64,000 bases of DNA from Flavobacterium sp. NKUCC04_CG. Its GTDB lineage: Bacteria > Bacteroidota > Bacteroidia > Flavobacteriales > Flavobacteriaceae. Below, piece by piece: positions 53,987 through 63,271 of the stretch. The DNA lies in the NCBI RefSeq assembly GCF_019345525.1, contig NZ_JAHKRA010000010.1:1-64000 (forward strand), read 5' to 3'. Positions within the stretch are counted from its first letter, which is position 1, and each line of letters opens with the position of its first letter. The notes below the pieces were generated by a model. That model worked only from the letters and a program-made list of their open reading frames with translations, was not told where the DNA came from and ran no database searches. The translations under genes and the position numbers were made by a program.

Positions 53987-56560
53987 TTAGAAGTAATATT
54001 GACCAAAATCAACCAGAGTAGGGTATAGGCTTTCTATGGTGATTGGGATGCTGATCGGTAGCGGGTTGTGTTGCTCTCCTTTATCAATCATCTTGATTGT
54101 AGACTCATATAATAAGGTCTCATTTTCGTCACTGTATACCTTTGTAGTATATTTAGTTCCTTTGTTAGTCACTAAAATATGATTGGAGGTTTCGTAATTG
54201 CTGTCTTGAACTTTTAGTGAAATAGTTCCTGATATCAATTTCCCATCGCTAAGTTGTGCTTTATTCTGAACTTTTCCTTTTTCATTATAAAAAACGATTT
54301 CACCATCGATGTTATCGTCTCGCATTTTAAAATCATATCGCAATACGCCGTTAGCTGTGAAGTTTTGGACGTGGTAAAGCAGTTCTTCTTCGTTTAATAA
54401 AGTTCTGGTCATCCTAACTTGACCTTCCGAAATGGTTTTGCTTTCCACTAAAACGCCTTCTTTATATGTTGAGATTTCACTGGAATCGGACCCTAAATTA
54501 GCAATTAAGACACCGTCATAATAGACTCCTTCTTTATAAGTTAGACGGGATACCTCTTGTCCCTCACTGTCGAAATAAATGGCCTCTCCATGATAGTAGC
54601 CATTTTCCATCGGAATTCTCGCTACAACGACATTGTTTTCGTATAGCTCCGTAAATATTTGCTCGCCTAAATGATAGAAGTCTCTAGTAGTAATGTCATC
54701 AAGATATACCGAATAGGTCACTTCTTCACCCTCTTTTAGACCATTTTCATAATTAGTGATGACTTTTGAGGAATAATCATCTCGAATAATCGTTTTCCCT
54801 TGAAATGGCTTGCCGTCTTTGTATACGGTTTTAGAAACTAAAACACCTTTTTCATAAAAAAGACCCTCTTTGTAATAGTCAATTTCTGATTCCAGATAGG
54901 TTTTTGAATGCTCAGCAAAGATAGTATCAGCTTTATAAAATGTTTTCTTATACAGTAAGTTAGCATTTTTGTATTTCGATATACTTTGTATTTCGTTGGT
55001 GGAATCAAAAAAGGTATAAAGCGTTCCGTCCAATTTGACATGATCAAATTTACCGAGCAGTTTTCCTTTATCATCGTAAAAAGTACTGTGTATTACTTCG
55101 TAATTTGCATATCGACTTTCACTTAAAATCTGACCGTTTGAATGATACTTGATATCCGAAATTTTGTATTCGTTTTCATCGTAATTAACCTCTTGAACCT
55201 TCGCTGCTTTGCCTTTGTAGTTTTCATAGGTTATGGAGCTGATTAGTTTTGCGTTTTTATAAGTGTTGGATTCGTTTATTAAATCCTTGTCATCGATGCT
55301 AATTAAAACGCCGTCAGTTGGAGTAGAATAGTAGTTGTAGTTTTCCTTACTATTAAAAGTTGCCTGACCTATCTGCTTGCCTTTTTTGTCGAAATAAGTC
55401 GCTTTGAATGAAGCATACTTTTTAAAGGGTGCACCGTTGCTGTAAAAAAGGGTTTCTGAAACCAAATTGCCATTGCTGTAAACGCGATGAGTGTTTTCCA
55501 GTTTTTCAACCCCGTCTTGCGGAGAGCCCGATTCGTTATAAATCAGTTCGGATTCTTTTTGACCGTTTTTATCAAAGTACGTAACTTTAGTAGGATAGTA
55601 ATCGTTGTATTCCGTCAATTGTTTTAAAGTACCGTCGCTGGAATACTCGTATAATTCGGATAAACTGCTGTCTTTGTAGACGTATTTGAATTCCATCAAA
55701 TCCTCTTTACCAATCTCGCTGTTATATAAGATTTGAGTACCGTCGTTGATAGTGGTATAACTGTCTGCTTCCGTTTGTTCTTGATATACGGCAATTACTT
55801 CTCCATTTCGGCTGTATTGAGTAAAAGAATTGACTTGGTCTTTTAAAACTTGTACTTCTTTAATTTCGCCAGTTCTATAATATTGGGTCTTTTTAACTAA
55901 AGAACCGTCCTTGTGTTCGGAATTAGATTTTAGTTGTAATGGATTGTAGTAAAGGTCTACGTGGTTTCCATTAGATATTTCGTAACCGGAATAGGTACAG
56001 CTAGCTATTAATTGTCCTGTGGCATCGAATGTTTCTTCCTTGATAGGCAAGTTATTTTCGAAATAGACTACTTGTCTGTAATTGTTTGGTGTTTTGGCAA
56101 AAAGTTCCGCTTTAAGCAGCATACCGTCTTGGGCTTCCATAGCAGTATATACATCTTGGAATTCGTATACAACTGTACCGCTATAGAGTTCATTTTCATT
56201 AAAGACCGCTTGATAAGTTGTGCCGTCATTTAAAGTGCTGACAACAGCGCCGTTGATAACACCATCTTTGTATTCAAAGGTGTTAAGTAAACGACCTTGT
56301 TGATCAAAAACACGGAGATTACCTTGATAAATAGACGGAGTTTCATCCGTTGCAGTTATTCCTTTGGAATAAAGAACGTGAGCTTTGGTGTATTTACTGA
56401 CTTCAAAAGTTTTATCTTTTAAGGGGCGAATGGTCTTGTAGTAAATCGCATCTGTTTTTCCTACAACTTGATCGCTGTAATTGGTCCAGATAGTATCGTT
56501 TTGTGCATGTACTGTGGCTCCGGCAAGGAGTAATAGAGAAATATAAAGATTTTTTTTCAT
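53987..56560 (-). CDS. Secreted YwqK/MORN-type repeat protein, 857 aa
   Basis: A large secreted protein with a signal peptide (NLYISLLLLAGATVHAQ). The rest is built of many short MORN-variant repeats of roughly 22-25 residues, for example YENGLKEGEEVTYS, YYHGEAIYFDSEGQEVSRL and YRTGEIKEVQVL, typical of the YwqK antitoxin-like family. These repeats are predicted to form a beta-solenoid. The name antitoxin comes from database usage, and nothing here shows a toxin partner. The protein has no T9SS sorting domain at its C-terminus, so it is probably periplasmic or membrane associated. Function is unknown. Confidence 0.8.
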   Translation of the reverse strand: MKKNLYISLLLLAGATVHAQNDTIWTNYSDQVVGKTDAIYYKTIRPLKDKTFEVSKYTKAHVLYSKGITATDETPSIYQGNLRVFDQQGRLLNTFEYKDGVINGAVVSTLNDGTTYQAVFNENELYSGTVVYEFQDVYTAMEAQDGMLLKAELFAKTPNNYRQVVYFENNLPIKEETFDATGQLIASCTYSGYEISNGNHVDLYYNPLQLKSNSEHKDGSLVKKTQYYRTGEIKEVQVLKDQVNSFTQYSRNGEVIAVYQEQTEADSYTTINDGTQILYNSEIGKEDLMEFKYVYKDSSLSELYEYSSDGTLKQLTEYNDYYPTKVTYFDKNGQKESELIYNESGSPQDGVEKLENTHRVYSNGNLVSETLFYSNGAPFKKYASFKATYFDKKGKQIGQATFNSKENYNYYSTPTDGVLISIDDKDLINESNTYKNAKLISSITYENYKGKAAKVQEVNYDENEYKISDIKYHSNGQILSESRYANYEVIHSTFYDDKGKLLGKFDHVKLDGTLYTFFDSTNEIQSISKYKNANLLYKKTFYKADTIFAEHSKTYLESEIDYYKEGLFYEKGVLVSKTVYKDGKPFQGKTIIRDDYSSKVITNYENGLKEGEEVTYSVYLDDITTRDFYHLGEQIFTELYENNVVVARIPMENGYYHGEAIYFDSEGQEVSRLTYKEGVYYDGVLIANLGSDSSEISTYKEGVLVESKTISEGQVRMTRTLLNEEELLYHVQNFTANGVLRYDFKMRDDNIDGEIVFYNEKGKVQNKAQLSDGKLISGTISLKVQDSNYETSNHILVTNKGTKYTTKVYSDENETLLYESTIKMIDKGEQHNPLPISIPITIESLYPTLVDFGQYYF

Positions 56561-56574
56561 TGGAAAAAAATTAA

Positions 56575-56606
56575 AAAAAATCTTCAGTTATCAGCTGAAG
56601 ATTTTT
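56575..56606 (-). terminator. Terminator of the TIGR03643 gene
   Basis: AAAATCTTCAG and CTGAAGATTTT enclose a short loop directly after the stop codon of the leftward gene at 56611. Confidence 0.85.
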
Positions 56607-56610
56607 AGAA

Positions 56611-56883
56611 TTAATCAAATTTATTTTTGATGTAGTATTTACTGTCTAGGTCGTCGAGATCATCATCTTGCACTTTGGGTTTTGGCTTTTTAGCCGCGAC
56701 CTTTTTTTTCCACAATTCATATTCATGGGGTGGAAATTTTTTTTTCATGATTTCGGTGACTTCTCGTTCACCGATTCCAAACTCATTTTTAATTGCTTCG
56801 AAGGGTTTTCTTTCTTCCTTTGCCATTGCAATTATCCGTTCCATTGATTCGCGATCAAACTCCAAGTTCTTATCTTTTTTCAT
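56611..56883 (-). CDS. TIGR03643/DUF2805 family protein
   Basis: A 90-residue cytoplasmic protein. The conserved core ESMERIIAMAKEERKPFEAI followed by EFGIGEREVTEIMKKKFPP matches a small family of unknown function with helix-turn-helix character. The C-terminal tail is highly charged (KPKPKVQDDDLDD). The family length is usually about 75 residues, so this one has a slightly longer tail. It stands alone, upstream of a terminator. Confidence 0.85.
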   Translation of the reverse strand: MKKDKNLEFDRESMERIIAMAKEERKPFEAIKNEFGIGEREVTEIMKKKFPPHEYELWKKKVAAKKPKPKVQDDDLDDLDSKYYIKNKFD

Positions 56884-57038
56884 TAGATGAAAAGTTAATC
56901 CAGTTTTAATGTTAATATTCTCATGTCAATATTAATAAAAAAAAATAGATAAGCAAAAAATAAATTTAGAATTTAATAAATAAATTTATTTTTAATAAAA
57001 ACAAATATTAATGCGTGCTTTTAAGTGGTTTTATTGCT

Positions 57039-58004
57039 TTAATTCTTTGTTTTTTTAAATATTAACTGACTATTCATAAGTACGATAGCCGATAATATCA
57101 GTAAAATCCCAATCCATTGGATGGCGATAACCGGTTCATTGAGAAGTAAATAGGCTACTGTAACTGAAACCGGTAGCTCTATAGATGAAATGATACTTCC
57201 GAGTCCAACGCCAGCATGTGGAAATCCCATGTTTAAAAAGATTGGTGGGATGATGGTACCAAATAAAGCTAATAGCAAACCCCAATTTAGTAATATCGTA
57301 AAATCGAAATCGCGAATACCCGAAGTATTGTCAGTCATAGAAGCTAAGAAGCTGCGCATAAACTCAAAATTATTAGGTCCGACCTGAGTAATAAAGGTAA
57401 AAATGCTGACAATTATTGTTGCTCCAATCAGCATAAAAAAACTTCTTTTTGGCGCGGCTAAGTGATTGGCAACAAAATTTGTTGTAAACATCGTCATTGA
57501 AAAAGAACAGGCCGCTAGGAATCCAAGGAAGACACCTCGGTAGTCCAATTCAATTTTATCTCCCAGTATATTTGTCGCTAATACTGTCCCAAACAGTATA
57601 ATAGCTACGGCAACTAGTTTGATTTTGGAAGGGAAAGTTTTGGTCATTATACTTTCAATAACCACTCCAATCCACACCGATTGCATTAATAACACGACAG
57701 CGATAGAAGCATCGATATAACTCACAGCCATATAATATAAAACGGACGTGAACCCCATTGAAGTGCCCGCTAAAATAAGTTGACGAATATCTTTAGTACT
57801 GGCGGCGCTTTCTCCAAGTTGTTTTTTGCGAAATAAGTTGATAAAAAACATACCGACTAAGCCTAATATCACTTGTGAAAAGGTTACTTCTGCTGTGGTA
57901 AAACCAGCTCTGTAAGCCAGTTTGACAAAGGATGCCAACATACCAAAACTCGATGCTCCACAAGCTATTAATAATACTCCTTTTGTAATGTTTTTTTCTT
58001 TCAT
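57039..58004 (-). CDS. EamA/DMT family transporter
   Basis: A 321-residue drug/metabolite transporter with two EamA halves. About ten hydrophobic segments are seen, with the typical VSYIDASIAVVLLMQSVWIG and SSIELPVSVTVAYLLLNEPV motifs. I chose the ATG at 58004 (MKEKNITKGVLLI). A start at 58082 would add 26 charged residues that no family member needs. Such proteins export amino acids or other metabolites, but the substrate is unknown here. It is probably monocistronic. Confidence 0.9.
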   Translation of the reverse strand: MKEKNITKGVLLIACGASSFGMLASFVKLAYRAGFTTAEVTFSQVILGLVGMFFINLFRKKQLGESAASTKDIRQLILAGTSMGFTSVLYYMAVSYIDASIAVVLLMQSVWIGVVIESIMTKTFPSKIKLVAVAIILFGTVLATNILGDKIELDYRGVFLGFLAACSFSMTMFTTNFVANHLAAPKRSFFMLIGATIIVSIFTFITQVGPNNFEFMRSFLASMTDNTSGIRDFDFTILLNWGLLLALFGTIIPPIFLNMGFPHAGVGLGSIISSIELPVSVTVAYLLLNEPVIAIQWIGILLILSAIVLMNSQLIFKKTKN

Positions 58005-58217
58005 ACCCAAATAATGTTTAGATGTAAGCTCCCTTATTGTTGTCTTTTCTTTATGGATTTCTGTTTGACAGAACAACACCATAAGCGAGATTTTTGTGAT
58101 TTTTTTACAGCCTGTAAAGGTACCGTTTTTAAATGATTGAAGTTCTTAGAGAAAAGCCAATATTTACGTATTTATAAATCGCTTCGTAGGCATGGCATAG
58201 GAGTAATTACGACTTAA

Positions 58218-58256
58218 AAAAAAGTCCGATAAACACTAAGGCTTATCGGACTTTTA
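58218..58256 (-). terminator. Terminator of htpG
   Basis: AAAAGTCCGATAA and TTATCGGACTTTT enclose a loop containing CACTAAGG, with a T tract on the minus strand, 18 bases past the htpG stop. Confidence 0.9.
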
Positions 58257-58273
58257 ATAAATACTTATCAGTA

Positions 58274-60127
58274 TTACATTTGACTAAAGTTTCTTTTTAC
58301 AAACGCAGTCAGTTCTTCTCCTTTGAGAAGTCCTTGAGACAATTTTGCTAAATCCAACGCTTGTTTGATATTACTATCGCGTTTTGCTGTATCCGTATTG
58401 CTTAACAAAGAAGTAGCAAATTCAGAATTGGTATTAACGATCAAGTTATACATTTCTGGGAAATTACCCATTCCAAACATTCCTCCTCCACCAGAAGCGC
58501 TCATTTCTTTCATACGGCGCATAAATTCTGGTTGTGTAATAACGAATGGTTCATCGGTGCTGTCTAAAGCCTCCATTTGTACGGTATACTTTTCTTTTGG
58601 TACTACAGTCTCTAAAACTTCTTTTAGGCTGGTAGTCTCCTCTTCACTTAATTTAGAAATCGGGTTGTCGTCTTTCTTGATTAGGTTATTGACGTGATCA
58701 GCATCCACACGAGCAAAAGTCAGTTTTTCATTTTCTGATTCCAACTTTTGAATTAAGTGTGAAACAATTGGAGAATCCATTAAAATTACTTCATATCCTT
58801 TATCTTTTGCAGCAGCGATATAACTGTGTTGTGCATCTTTGTTAGAAGCGTAAAGTACTACTAAGTTGCCATTTTTGTCAGTTTGCTTATCTTTAGTAGC
58901 TTCTTTCAATTCCTCTAAAGTAAAGTATTTGCCGTCAACAGTAGGGTATAATACAAAAGCTCCTGCTTTTTCAAAGAATTTAGGTTCAGACAACATTCCG
59001 TATTCCAATACGATTTTTATATCGTTCCATTTCGCTTCAAAATCTGCTCTGTTTTCTGTGAACAAAGATTTGAGTTTATCAGCTACTTTTCTGGTAATAT
59101 AGTTCGCGATTTTCTTTACGTTACCATCGGATTGTAAATACGATCTCGATACGTTTAGTGGAATATCTGGCGAATCAATAACTCCTTTTAACATCGTTAA
59201 AAATTCAGGTACTATCCCTTCGACGTTATCCGTTACAAAAACTTGATTTTGATACAATTGAATCTTGTCTTTCTGCATCTGAAGATCAGCACTTAACTTA
59301 GGGAAGTATAAGATACCCGTCAAATTAAATGGATAGTCAACATTTAAGTGAATATTAAACAAAGGCTCTTCAAATTGCATTGGATACAATTCGTGGTAGA
59401 AGTTTTTATAGTCTTCGTCTGTTAATTCAGAAGGTTGTTTGGTCCATGCTGGGTTTGGGTTATTGATGATGTTGTCTACTTCAACTTGATCATCGCCTTC
59501 TCCTTCGGTACGCGTACCAAATTTGATGGCTACAGGCATGAATTTATTGTATTTTACCAATAATTCATTGATTTTACTTTCTTCCAAGAATTCTAGAGAA
59601 TCCTCAGCAATATGCAAGATGATTTCTGTTCCTCTGTCTTGTTTGTCGGACGCTTCTAAAGTATATTCAGGGCTACCATCACAAGTCCAATGTGCAGCTG
59701 GTTCATCTTTATAAGATTTAGTGATAATTTCTACTTTGCTAGCTACCATAAAGGCAGAGTAGAAACCCAATCCAAAATGACCAATAATTCCAGAATCTTT
59801 TGCAGAATCCTTATATTTCTCTAAAAATTCTTCTGCTCCTGAAAAAGCAACCTGATTGATGTATTTCTCAACCTCTTCGCGGGTCATTCCCAGACCTTGG
59901 TCAATGATATGAAGTTTTTTTCCTTCTTTGTCAATTTTTACTTCAATAATTGGTGATCCATATTCTACGGCTGTTTCTCCAATGGTGGTTAAGTGTTTGA
60001 GCTTTAAAGTAGCATCGGTTGCATTGGAAATCAGCTCTCTTAAGAATATCTCATGATCACTATATAAAAACTTTTTAATTAGTGGGAAAATGTTTTCAAC
60101 GGTCACATTAATTTTTCCTGATGTCAT
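58274..60127 (-). CDS. htpG: Molecular chaperone HtpG (Hsp90)
   Basis: A 617-residue ATP-dependent chaperone. The N-terminal GHKL site contains LRELISNATDAT, IIDQGLGMTREE and GIIGHFGLGFYSAFMV. The middle domain has NVSRSYLQSDGNVKKI and the C-terminal dimer domain is present (about 500-617). The gene uses its own promoter and terminator, and I could not see a CIRCE-like element. Confidence 0.97.
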   Translation of the reverse strand: MTSGKINVTVENIFPLIKKFLYSDHEIFLRELISNATDATLKLKHLTTIGETAVEYGSPIIEVKIDKEGKKLHIIDQGLGMTREEVEKYINQVAFSGAEEFLEKYKDSAKDSGIIGHFGLGFYSAFMVASKVEIITKSYKDEPAAHWTCDGSPEYTLEASDKQDRGTEIILHIAEDSLEFLEESKINELLVKYNKFMPVAIKFGTRTEGEGDDQVEVDNIINNPNPAWTKQPSELTDEDYKNFYHELYPMQFEEPLFNIHLNVDYPFNLTGILYFPKLSADLQMQKDKIQLYQNQVFVTDNVEGIVPEFLTMLKGVIDSPDIPLNVSRSYLQSDGNVKKIANYITRKVADKLKSLFTENRADFEAKWNDIKIVLEYGMLSEPKFFEKAGAFVLYPTVDGKYFTLEELKEATKDKQTDKNGNLVVLYASNKDAQHSYIAAAKDKGYEVILMDSPIVSHLIQKLESENEKLTFARVDADHVNNLIKKDDNPISKLSEEETTSLKEVLETVVPKEKYTVQMEALDSTDEPFVITQPEFMRRMKEMSASGGGGMFGMGNFPEMYNLIVNTNSEFATSLLSNTDTAKRDSNIKQALDLAKLSQGLLKGEELTAFVKRNFSQM

Positions 60128-60252
60128 AATTATTCGTATTTTTATAATTAATTATACTTTTATAATTGAAATATTACAAATTGAATACCAAATTGTAATT
60201 AGCGCCATATTGGCAGTATAGAAAATAGTTTAAAAAAAAGTGCTATTTTATA

Positions 60253-60283
60253 TTTGGGCATGTTTATTGTTAACGTAATTTTG
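60253..60283 (+). promoter_or_regulatory. Canonical Bacteroidota promoter of the lipocalin/OmpA pair
   Basis: TTTG (60253-60256), a 19-base spacer and TAATTTTG (60276-60283) fit the consensus TTTG-N19-TAnnTTTG exactly. It ends 14 bases before the lipoprotein start, so the leader is short. Confidence 0.75.
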
Positions 60284-60297
60284 TAAAAAATGTAACT

Positions 60298-60756
60298 ATG
60301 AGAAAATTAATTGTTTTGAGCGTTATGGCTTTATTCGCGGTTTCCTGTAAACCAACAATGGATAGCAAATCTCAAGTAGGTATCAAAGGGAACTGGACCC
60401 TGACAAATGTGAAGAACATTGGTGGAGAATTTGTTAAGATAAATTCTTTCAATATTGCAGATTCAAAATGTTTTGTTGGAAGTCAATGGAATTTTGTTTC
60501 GAACAATAATTCGGGAAATTTAAGCTTAAATGCTGGAGGTAACTGTCCGGAATTTAGCAGTAATTTTAAATGGACGATTTCTCCAGCGGGAGAATTCAGT
60601 TTTAAATTTGTTGATCAAGGAGAAAAAGCGAAGCATGTAACCACTGGCTATGCACTGCGTATAGCGAATCAGAGCGAATCTTCTTTTCAATTGGTGGACA
60701 AGATTAACGTAGGAGGGCAATCTTCGGATGTTATATATCAATTTCAACGCAACTAA
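60298..60756 (+). CDS. Lipocalin-like lipoprotein
   Basis: A 152-residue lipoprotein with a signal peptide and a lipobox near FAVSC, so Cys17 should be lipid-anchored. The mature part has GNWTLTNVKNIGG, FVGSQWNFVSNNN and GYALRIANQSESSFQL, resembling the lipocalin-like domain often seen in Bacteroidota lipoproteins. It probably binds a hydrophobic ligand or serves the envelope (inference). It is followed 29 bases later by an OmpA-family lipoprotein, with which it is probably cotranscribed. Confidence 0.8.
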   Translation: MRKLIVLSVMALFAVSCKPTMDSKSQVGIKGNWTLTNVKNIGGEFVKINSFNIADSKCFVGSQWNFVSNNNSGNLSLNAGGNCPEFSSNFKWTISPAGEFSFKFVDQGEKAKHVTTGYALRIANQSESSFQLVDKINVGGQSSDVIYQFQRN

Positions 60757-60785
60757 AAATATTATAAACTAAATTAAACTTACAA

Positions 60786-61484
60786 ATGAAAAAATTGAAT
60801 ATTTATTTAATGGCAGGAACTATGTTGGCCACTTCTGTGGGATTTACAAGTTGTAATGCCGTACAAAATTCTAATAAAACTCAGAGAGGAGCTGCAATTG
60901 GTGCTGCTGGTGGAGCTCTTATTGGAGGGATACTTGGTAACAATGTGGGTAATAAAAAGAATAGTGCTCTTGGAGCAGTATTAGGAGGTGTTATCGGTGG
61001 TGCAGCTGGTGGTGTTATTGGAAATAAAATGGACAAACAGGCTCGTGAGATTCAGGAAACCGTTCCCGGAGCTGAAGTAGAACGTATTGGAGAGGGAATT
61101 AAATTGATTTTAGGAGAAAACTCTGTAAATTTCAATTTAAACCAAGCTACATTAACGACTACTGCACAAGCAAACTTGGATAAATTGGTAAAAGTATTTA
61201 AAGATAATCCAGATACGGATATCGAGATTTACGGATACACTGATATTACAGGTAAAGAAGAGTACAACTTGAAATTGTCTGGACAAAGAGCTAATTCAGT
61301 TAAGCAATATTTGACTAAACAAGGAATTTCTCCAAAAAGAATGAAAACAAAAGGAATGGGAATTGCTGATCCTATTGCATCTAATGATACTGAAGCGGGA
61401 AGAATTAAAAACCGTAGAGTAGAATTTGGTATTACTGCTAACGAGAAAATGGTTCAAGACGCACAACAAGAGGCTGGAAGATAG
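60786..61484 (+). CDS. OmpA family lipoprotein with glycine zipper
   Basis: A 232-residue outer membrane lipoprotein. The lipobox GFTSC places the lipid at Cys23. Residues 35-90 form a glycine zipper (GAAIGAAGGALIGGILG, VLGGVIGGAAGGVIGNKMD). The C-terminal OmpA domain (about 110-225) carries IEIYGYTDITGKEEYNLKLS, QRANSVKQYL and GRIKNRRVEFGI, which bind peptidoglycan. It probably anchors the outer membrane to the wall. It is the last gene of the lipocalin operon. Confidence 0.94.
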   Translation: MKKLNIYLMAGTMLATSVGFTSCNAVQNSNKTQRGAAIGAAGGALIGGILGNNVGNKKNSALGAVLGGVIGGAAGGVIGNKMDKQAREIQETVPGAEVERIGEGIKLILGENSVNFNLNQATLTTTAQANLDKLVKVFKDNPDTDIEIYGYTDITGKEEYNLKLSGQRANSVKQYLTKQGISPKRMKTKGMGIADPIASNDTEAGRIKNRRVEFGITANEKMVQDAQQEAGR

Positions 61485-61504
61485 TTTTTATGTGTTAACT
61501 TATC

Positions 61505-61540
61505 AAGGGAAGCGACATATTTTGTCGCTTCCCTTTTTTT
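61505..61540 (+). terminator. Terminator of the OmpA-family gene
   Basis: AAGGGAAGCGACA and TGTCGCTTCCCTT enclose a short TATTT loop, followed by a T run. Confidence 0.93.
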
Positions 61541-61547
61541 ATGCCAT

Positions 61548-61590
61548 AAAAAAAACAAGAACCAACTACCGGGTAGCTCATTCTTGTTTT
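61548..61590 (-). terminator. Terminator of the leftward PspC transcript
   Basis: AAAACAAGAA and TTCTTGTTTT with an inner CTAC/GTAG stem form a hairpin, and the minus strand continues into T residues. It lies past the small ORF at 61624-61689, so that ORF would be on the PspC transcript. Confidence 0.75.
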
Positions 61591-61623
61591 GTAAAGTAAC
61601 TGCTTTTGTAAAAGTAAGTTGTT

Positions 61624-61689
61624 CTAAAAGAGCAATCCGATTATCCACGAAAGCACTAAATCAATTAATTTTAAGGCTAAAGCTATCAT
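61624..61689 (-). CDS. Possible 21-aa hydrophobic ORF downstream of pspC
   Basis: An ATG at 61689 opens a 21-codon frame (MIALALKLIDLVLSWIIGLLF) ending in TAG. It is almost wholly hydrophobic with one Lys and two Asp, like a single-pass membrane microprotein. It lies between the PspC stop at 61727 and a minus-strand terminator at about 61590, which is the right place for a cotranscribed small gene. There is no Shine-Dalgarno motif, which is normal for this phylum. It may also be chance. Confidence 0.35.
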   Translation of the reverse strand: MIALALKLIDLVLSWIIGLLF

Positions 61690-61726
61690 AATTTATTGGT
61701 TATTGGTAGTGTTATTTAATAGGCAA

Positions 61727-63271
61727 TTATTTACAATCCACACAAGTAAAATCTTGATTGATTATTTTATATACATGAACTCCAGGTTGTAAAACAAAAT
61801 CATCATCCATTAAGGCTTGAAAATCACTGTTTAATCGGACTGATGTATTTTCTGATAAATATAGATATAATTTTATTTTTTTAACTATATATTGGTCATT
61901 ATCTTTTGGTATAAAATTATCGGAAAGAATTAGCGTGTTTTCTTTGATTTCAAAGTTATAGGCAGGTGTTGCTTGTTCTGCACTTTCGGTGTGTAAAAGG
62001 TCCTTTTTTCGGGCTTCTAATTGAACTGTCAGGTAGGGTTTTTCTTGGTAGGTTTCTAAAAGTTCTAATTCGATTGTTTTTTGCCCACTGTTTAAAGTCG
62101 TTTTAAATTCATCAACATTTTTTGTTGCTGACTGAAAGTATTTATCATCTACAAACAAAATTTCTAACGGTTGATTATTGATGATTAAATCCGTTGACGA
62201 CGAAAAGAATTCGTCTCCAATATTTAACTCTTTATTGATAGCAGTAGATAAGAATTTAGAATTGTTTCCCGCTTCTTGCATGGTGATGAAAATTAATCCG
62301 ATGATGGCAAAAAACCATAAACCTGCTAGGATAATAGAAGTTAAACCCACGTATTTAAGATTTTTGTAGAGCAGTTTTAATCCAAGTAAAAACAAAATGA
62401 TAAATGGAATAGCGCTGATCAGGAAAATGATTAAACCCATTACCCAAAGTGGGGTGCTTAACGCGAAATCTCCCGGTGTAAATTCAAATGCTCCGCCTTG
62501 AGGAAAATGCCATTTATTGTTTGATACGACAATACCCGCTACAGCACTACCTAAAAAACCGAAAAAAGCAAAAATCAAAAAGCCAATTCCAAATATTCTT
62601 CGGAGAATTTGAGCGGCGGAATCTCCAAATGCTAGTGTGTTTTTTCCAATGTTCTGTCCTACTTTTTGGTAATCGATATTGTTTACTTTATCTGAAACAT
62701 AGTCAATGTTTTCTCTAACTTTTTTTTCGATGGATGAGATATTGATCGGTTCTCCTTTCATCTCTAACTTTTCGCTCGTAGAACTCGCTTTAGGTATCAC
62801 GATCCATAGGATAATATACACCAATACGCCTGTTCCATAGAAGAACACTAAAATCAACAGTAAAATACGCAACCAAACAGGGTCTATTCTAAAATAATGT
62901 CCCAATCCTGCTAATACACCACCGAGCACTCTCTTATCTGTGTCACGATATAATTTTCGTGAAAAAGTATTTGAAGTATGAGGTTGGCTGTAAGTATGGG
63001 GTTCCTCATCATCTATTCTGTAAGCTTCAGGCTCTCCCATAATTTGAATTATAGAATCGACATCCGTCAAAATAATCACTTGGTTGTTTGCATCAATACG
63101 CTCACTAAATAATTCGGCAATTCGACTCTCAATATCATGGATGATTTCTTCACGACCTTCCATATTAATCGAATTTCTAATCGCTTGTAAGTAATGATTT
63201 AATTTGTTGTATGCATTTTCATCGATGTGAAAAATGATTCCAGCTATATTTACAGTTACGGTCTTATTCAT
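61727..63271 (-). CDS. PspC domain-containing membrane protein
   Basis: A 514-residue protein with an N-terminal cytoplasmic part (1-100), then a PspC domain (RKLYRDTDKRVLGGVLAGLG and LRILLLILVFFYGTGVLVYI). Three more membrane segments lie at about 215-330, and a large C-terminal part (about 340-514) is presumably periplasmic and beta-rich. In this class of proteins PspC is fused to further domains. The PadR-type regulator gene overlaps its start by eight bases, so both are made from one transcript. It is probably part of an envelope-stress response. Confidence 0.9.
   Translation of the reverse strand: MNKTVTVNIAGIIFHIDENAYNKLNHYLQAIRNSINMEGREEIIHDIESRIAELFSERIDANNQVIILTDVDSIIQIMGEPEAYRIDDEEPHTYSQPHTSNTFSRKLYRDTDKRVLGGVLAGLGHYFRIDPVWLRILLLILVFFYGTGVLVYIILWIVIPKASSTSEKLEMKGEPINISSIEKKVRENIDYVSDKVNNIDYQKVGQNIGKNTLAFGDSAAQILRRIFGIGFLIFAFFGFLGSAVAGIVVSNNKWHFPQGGAFEFTPGDFALSTPLWVMGLIIFLISAIPFIILFLLGLKLLYKNLKYVGLTSIILAGLWFFAIIGLIFITMQEAGNNSKFLSTAINKELNIGDEFFSSSTDLIINNQPLEILFVDDKYFQSATKNVDEFKTTLNSGQKTIELELLETYQEKPYLTVQLEARKKDLLHTESAEQATPAYNFEIKENTLILSDNFIPKDNDQYIVKKIKLYLYLSENTSVRLNSDFQALMDDDFVLQPGVHVYKIINQDFTCVDCK

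Noticed and set aside
53987..56560. Toxin-antitoxin locus
   Set aside because: YwqK repeats are present but no toxin-like gene is adjacent and the protein is secreted.
58005..58082. 26-residue extension of the EamA transporter
   Set aside because: It has no membrane segment and does not fit the family. The ATG at 58004 gives a normal start.
61454..61648. 64-codon minus-strand ORF
   Set aside because: It runs through the OmpA gene end and two terminators and has no family features.
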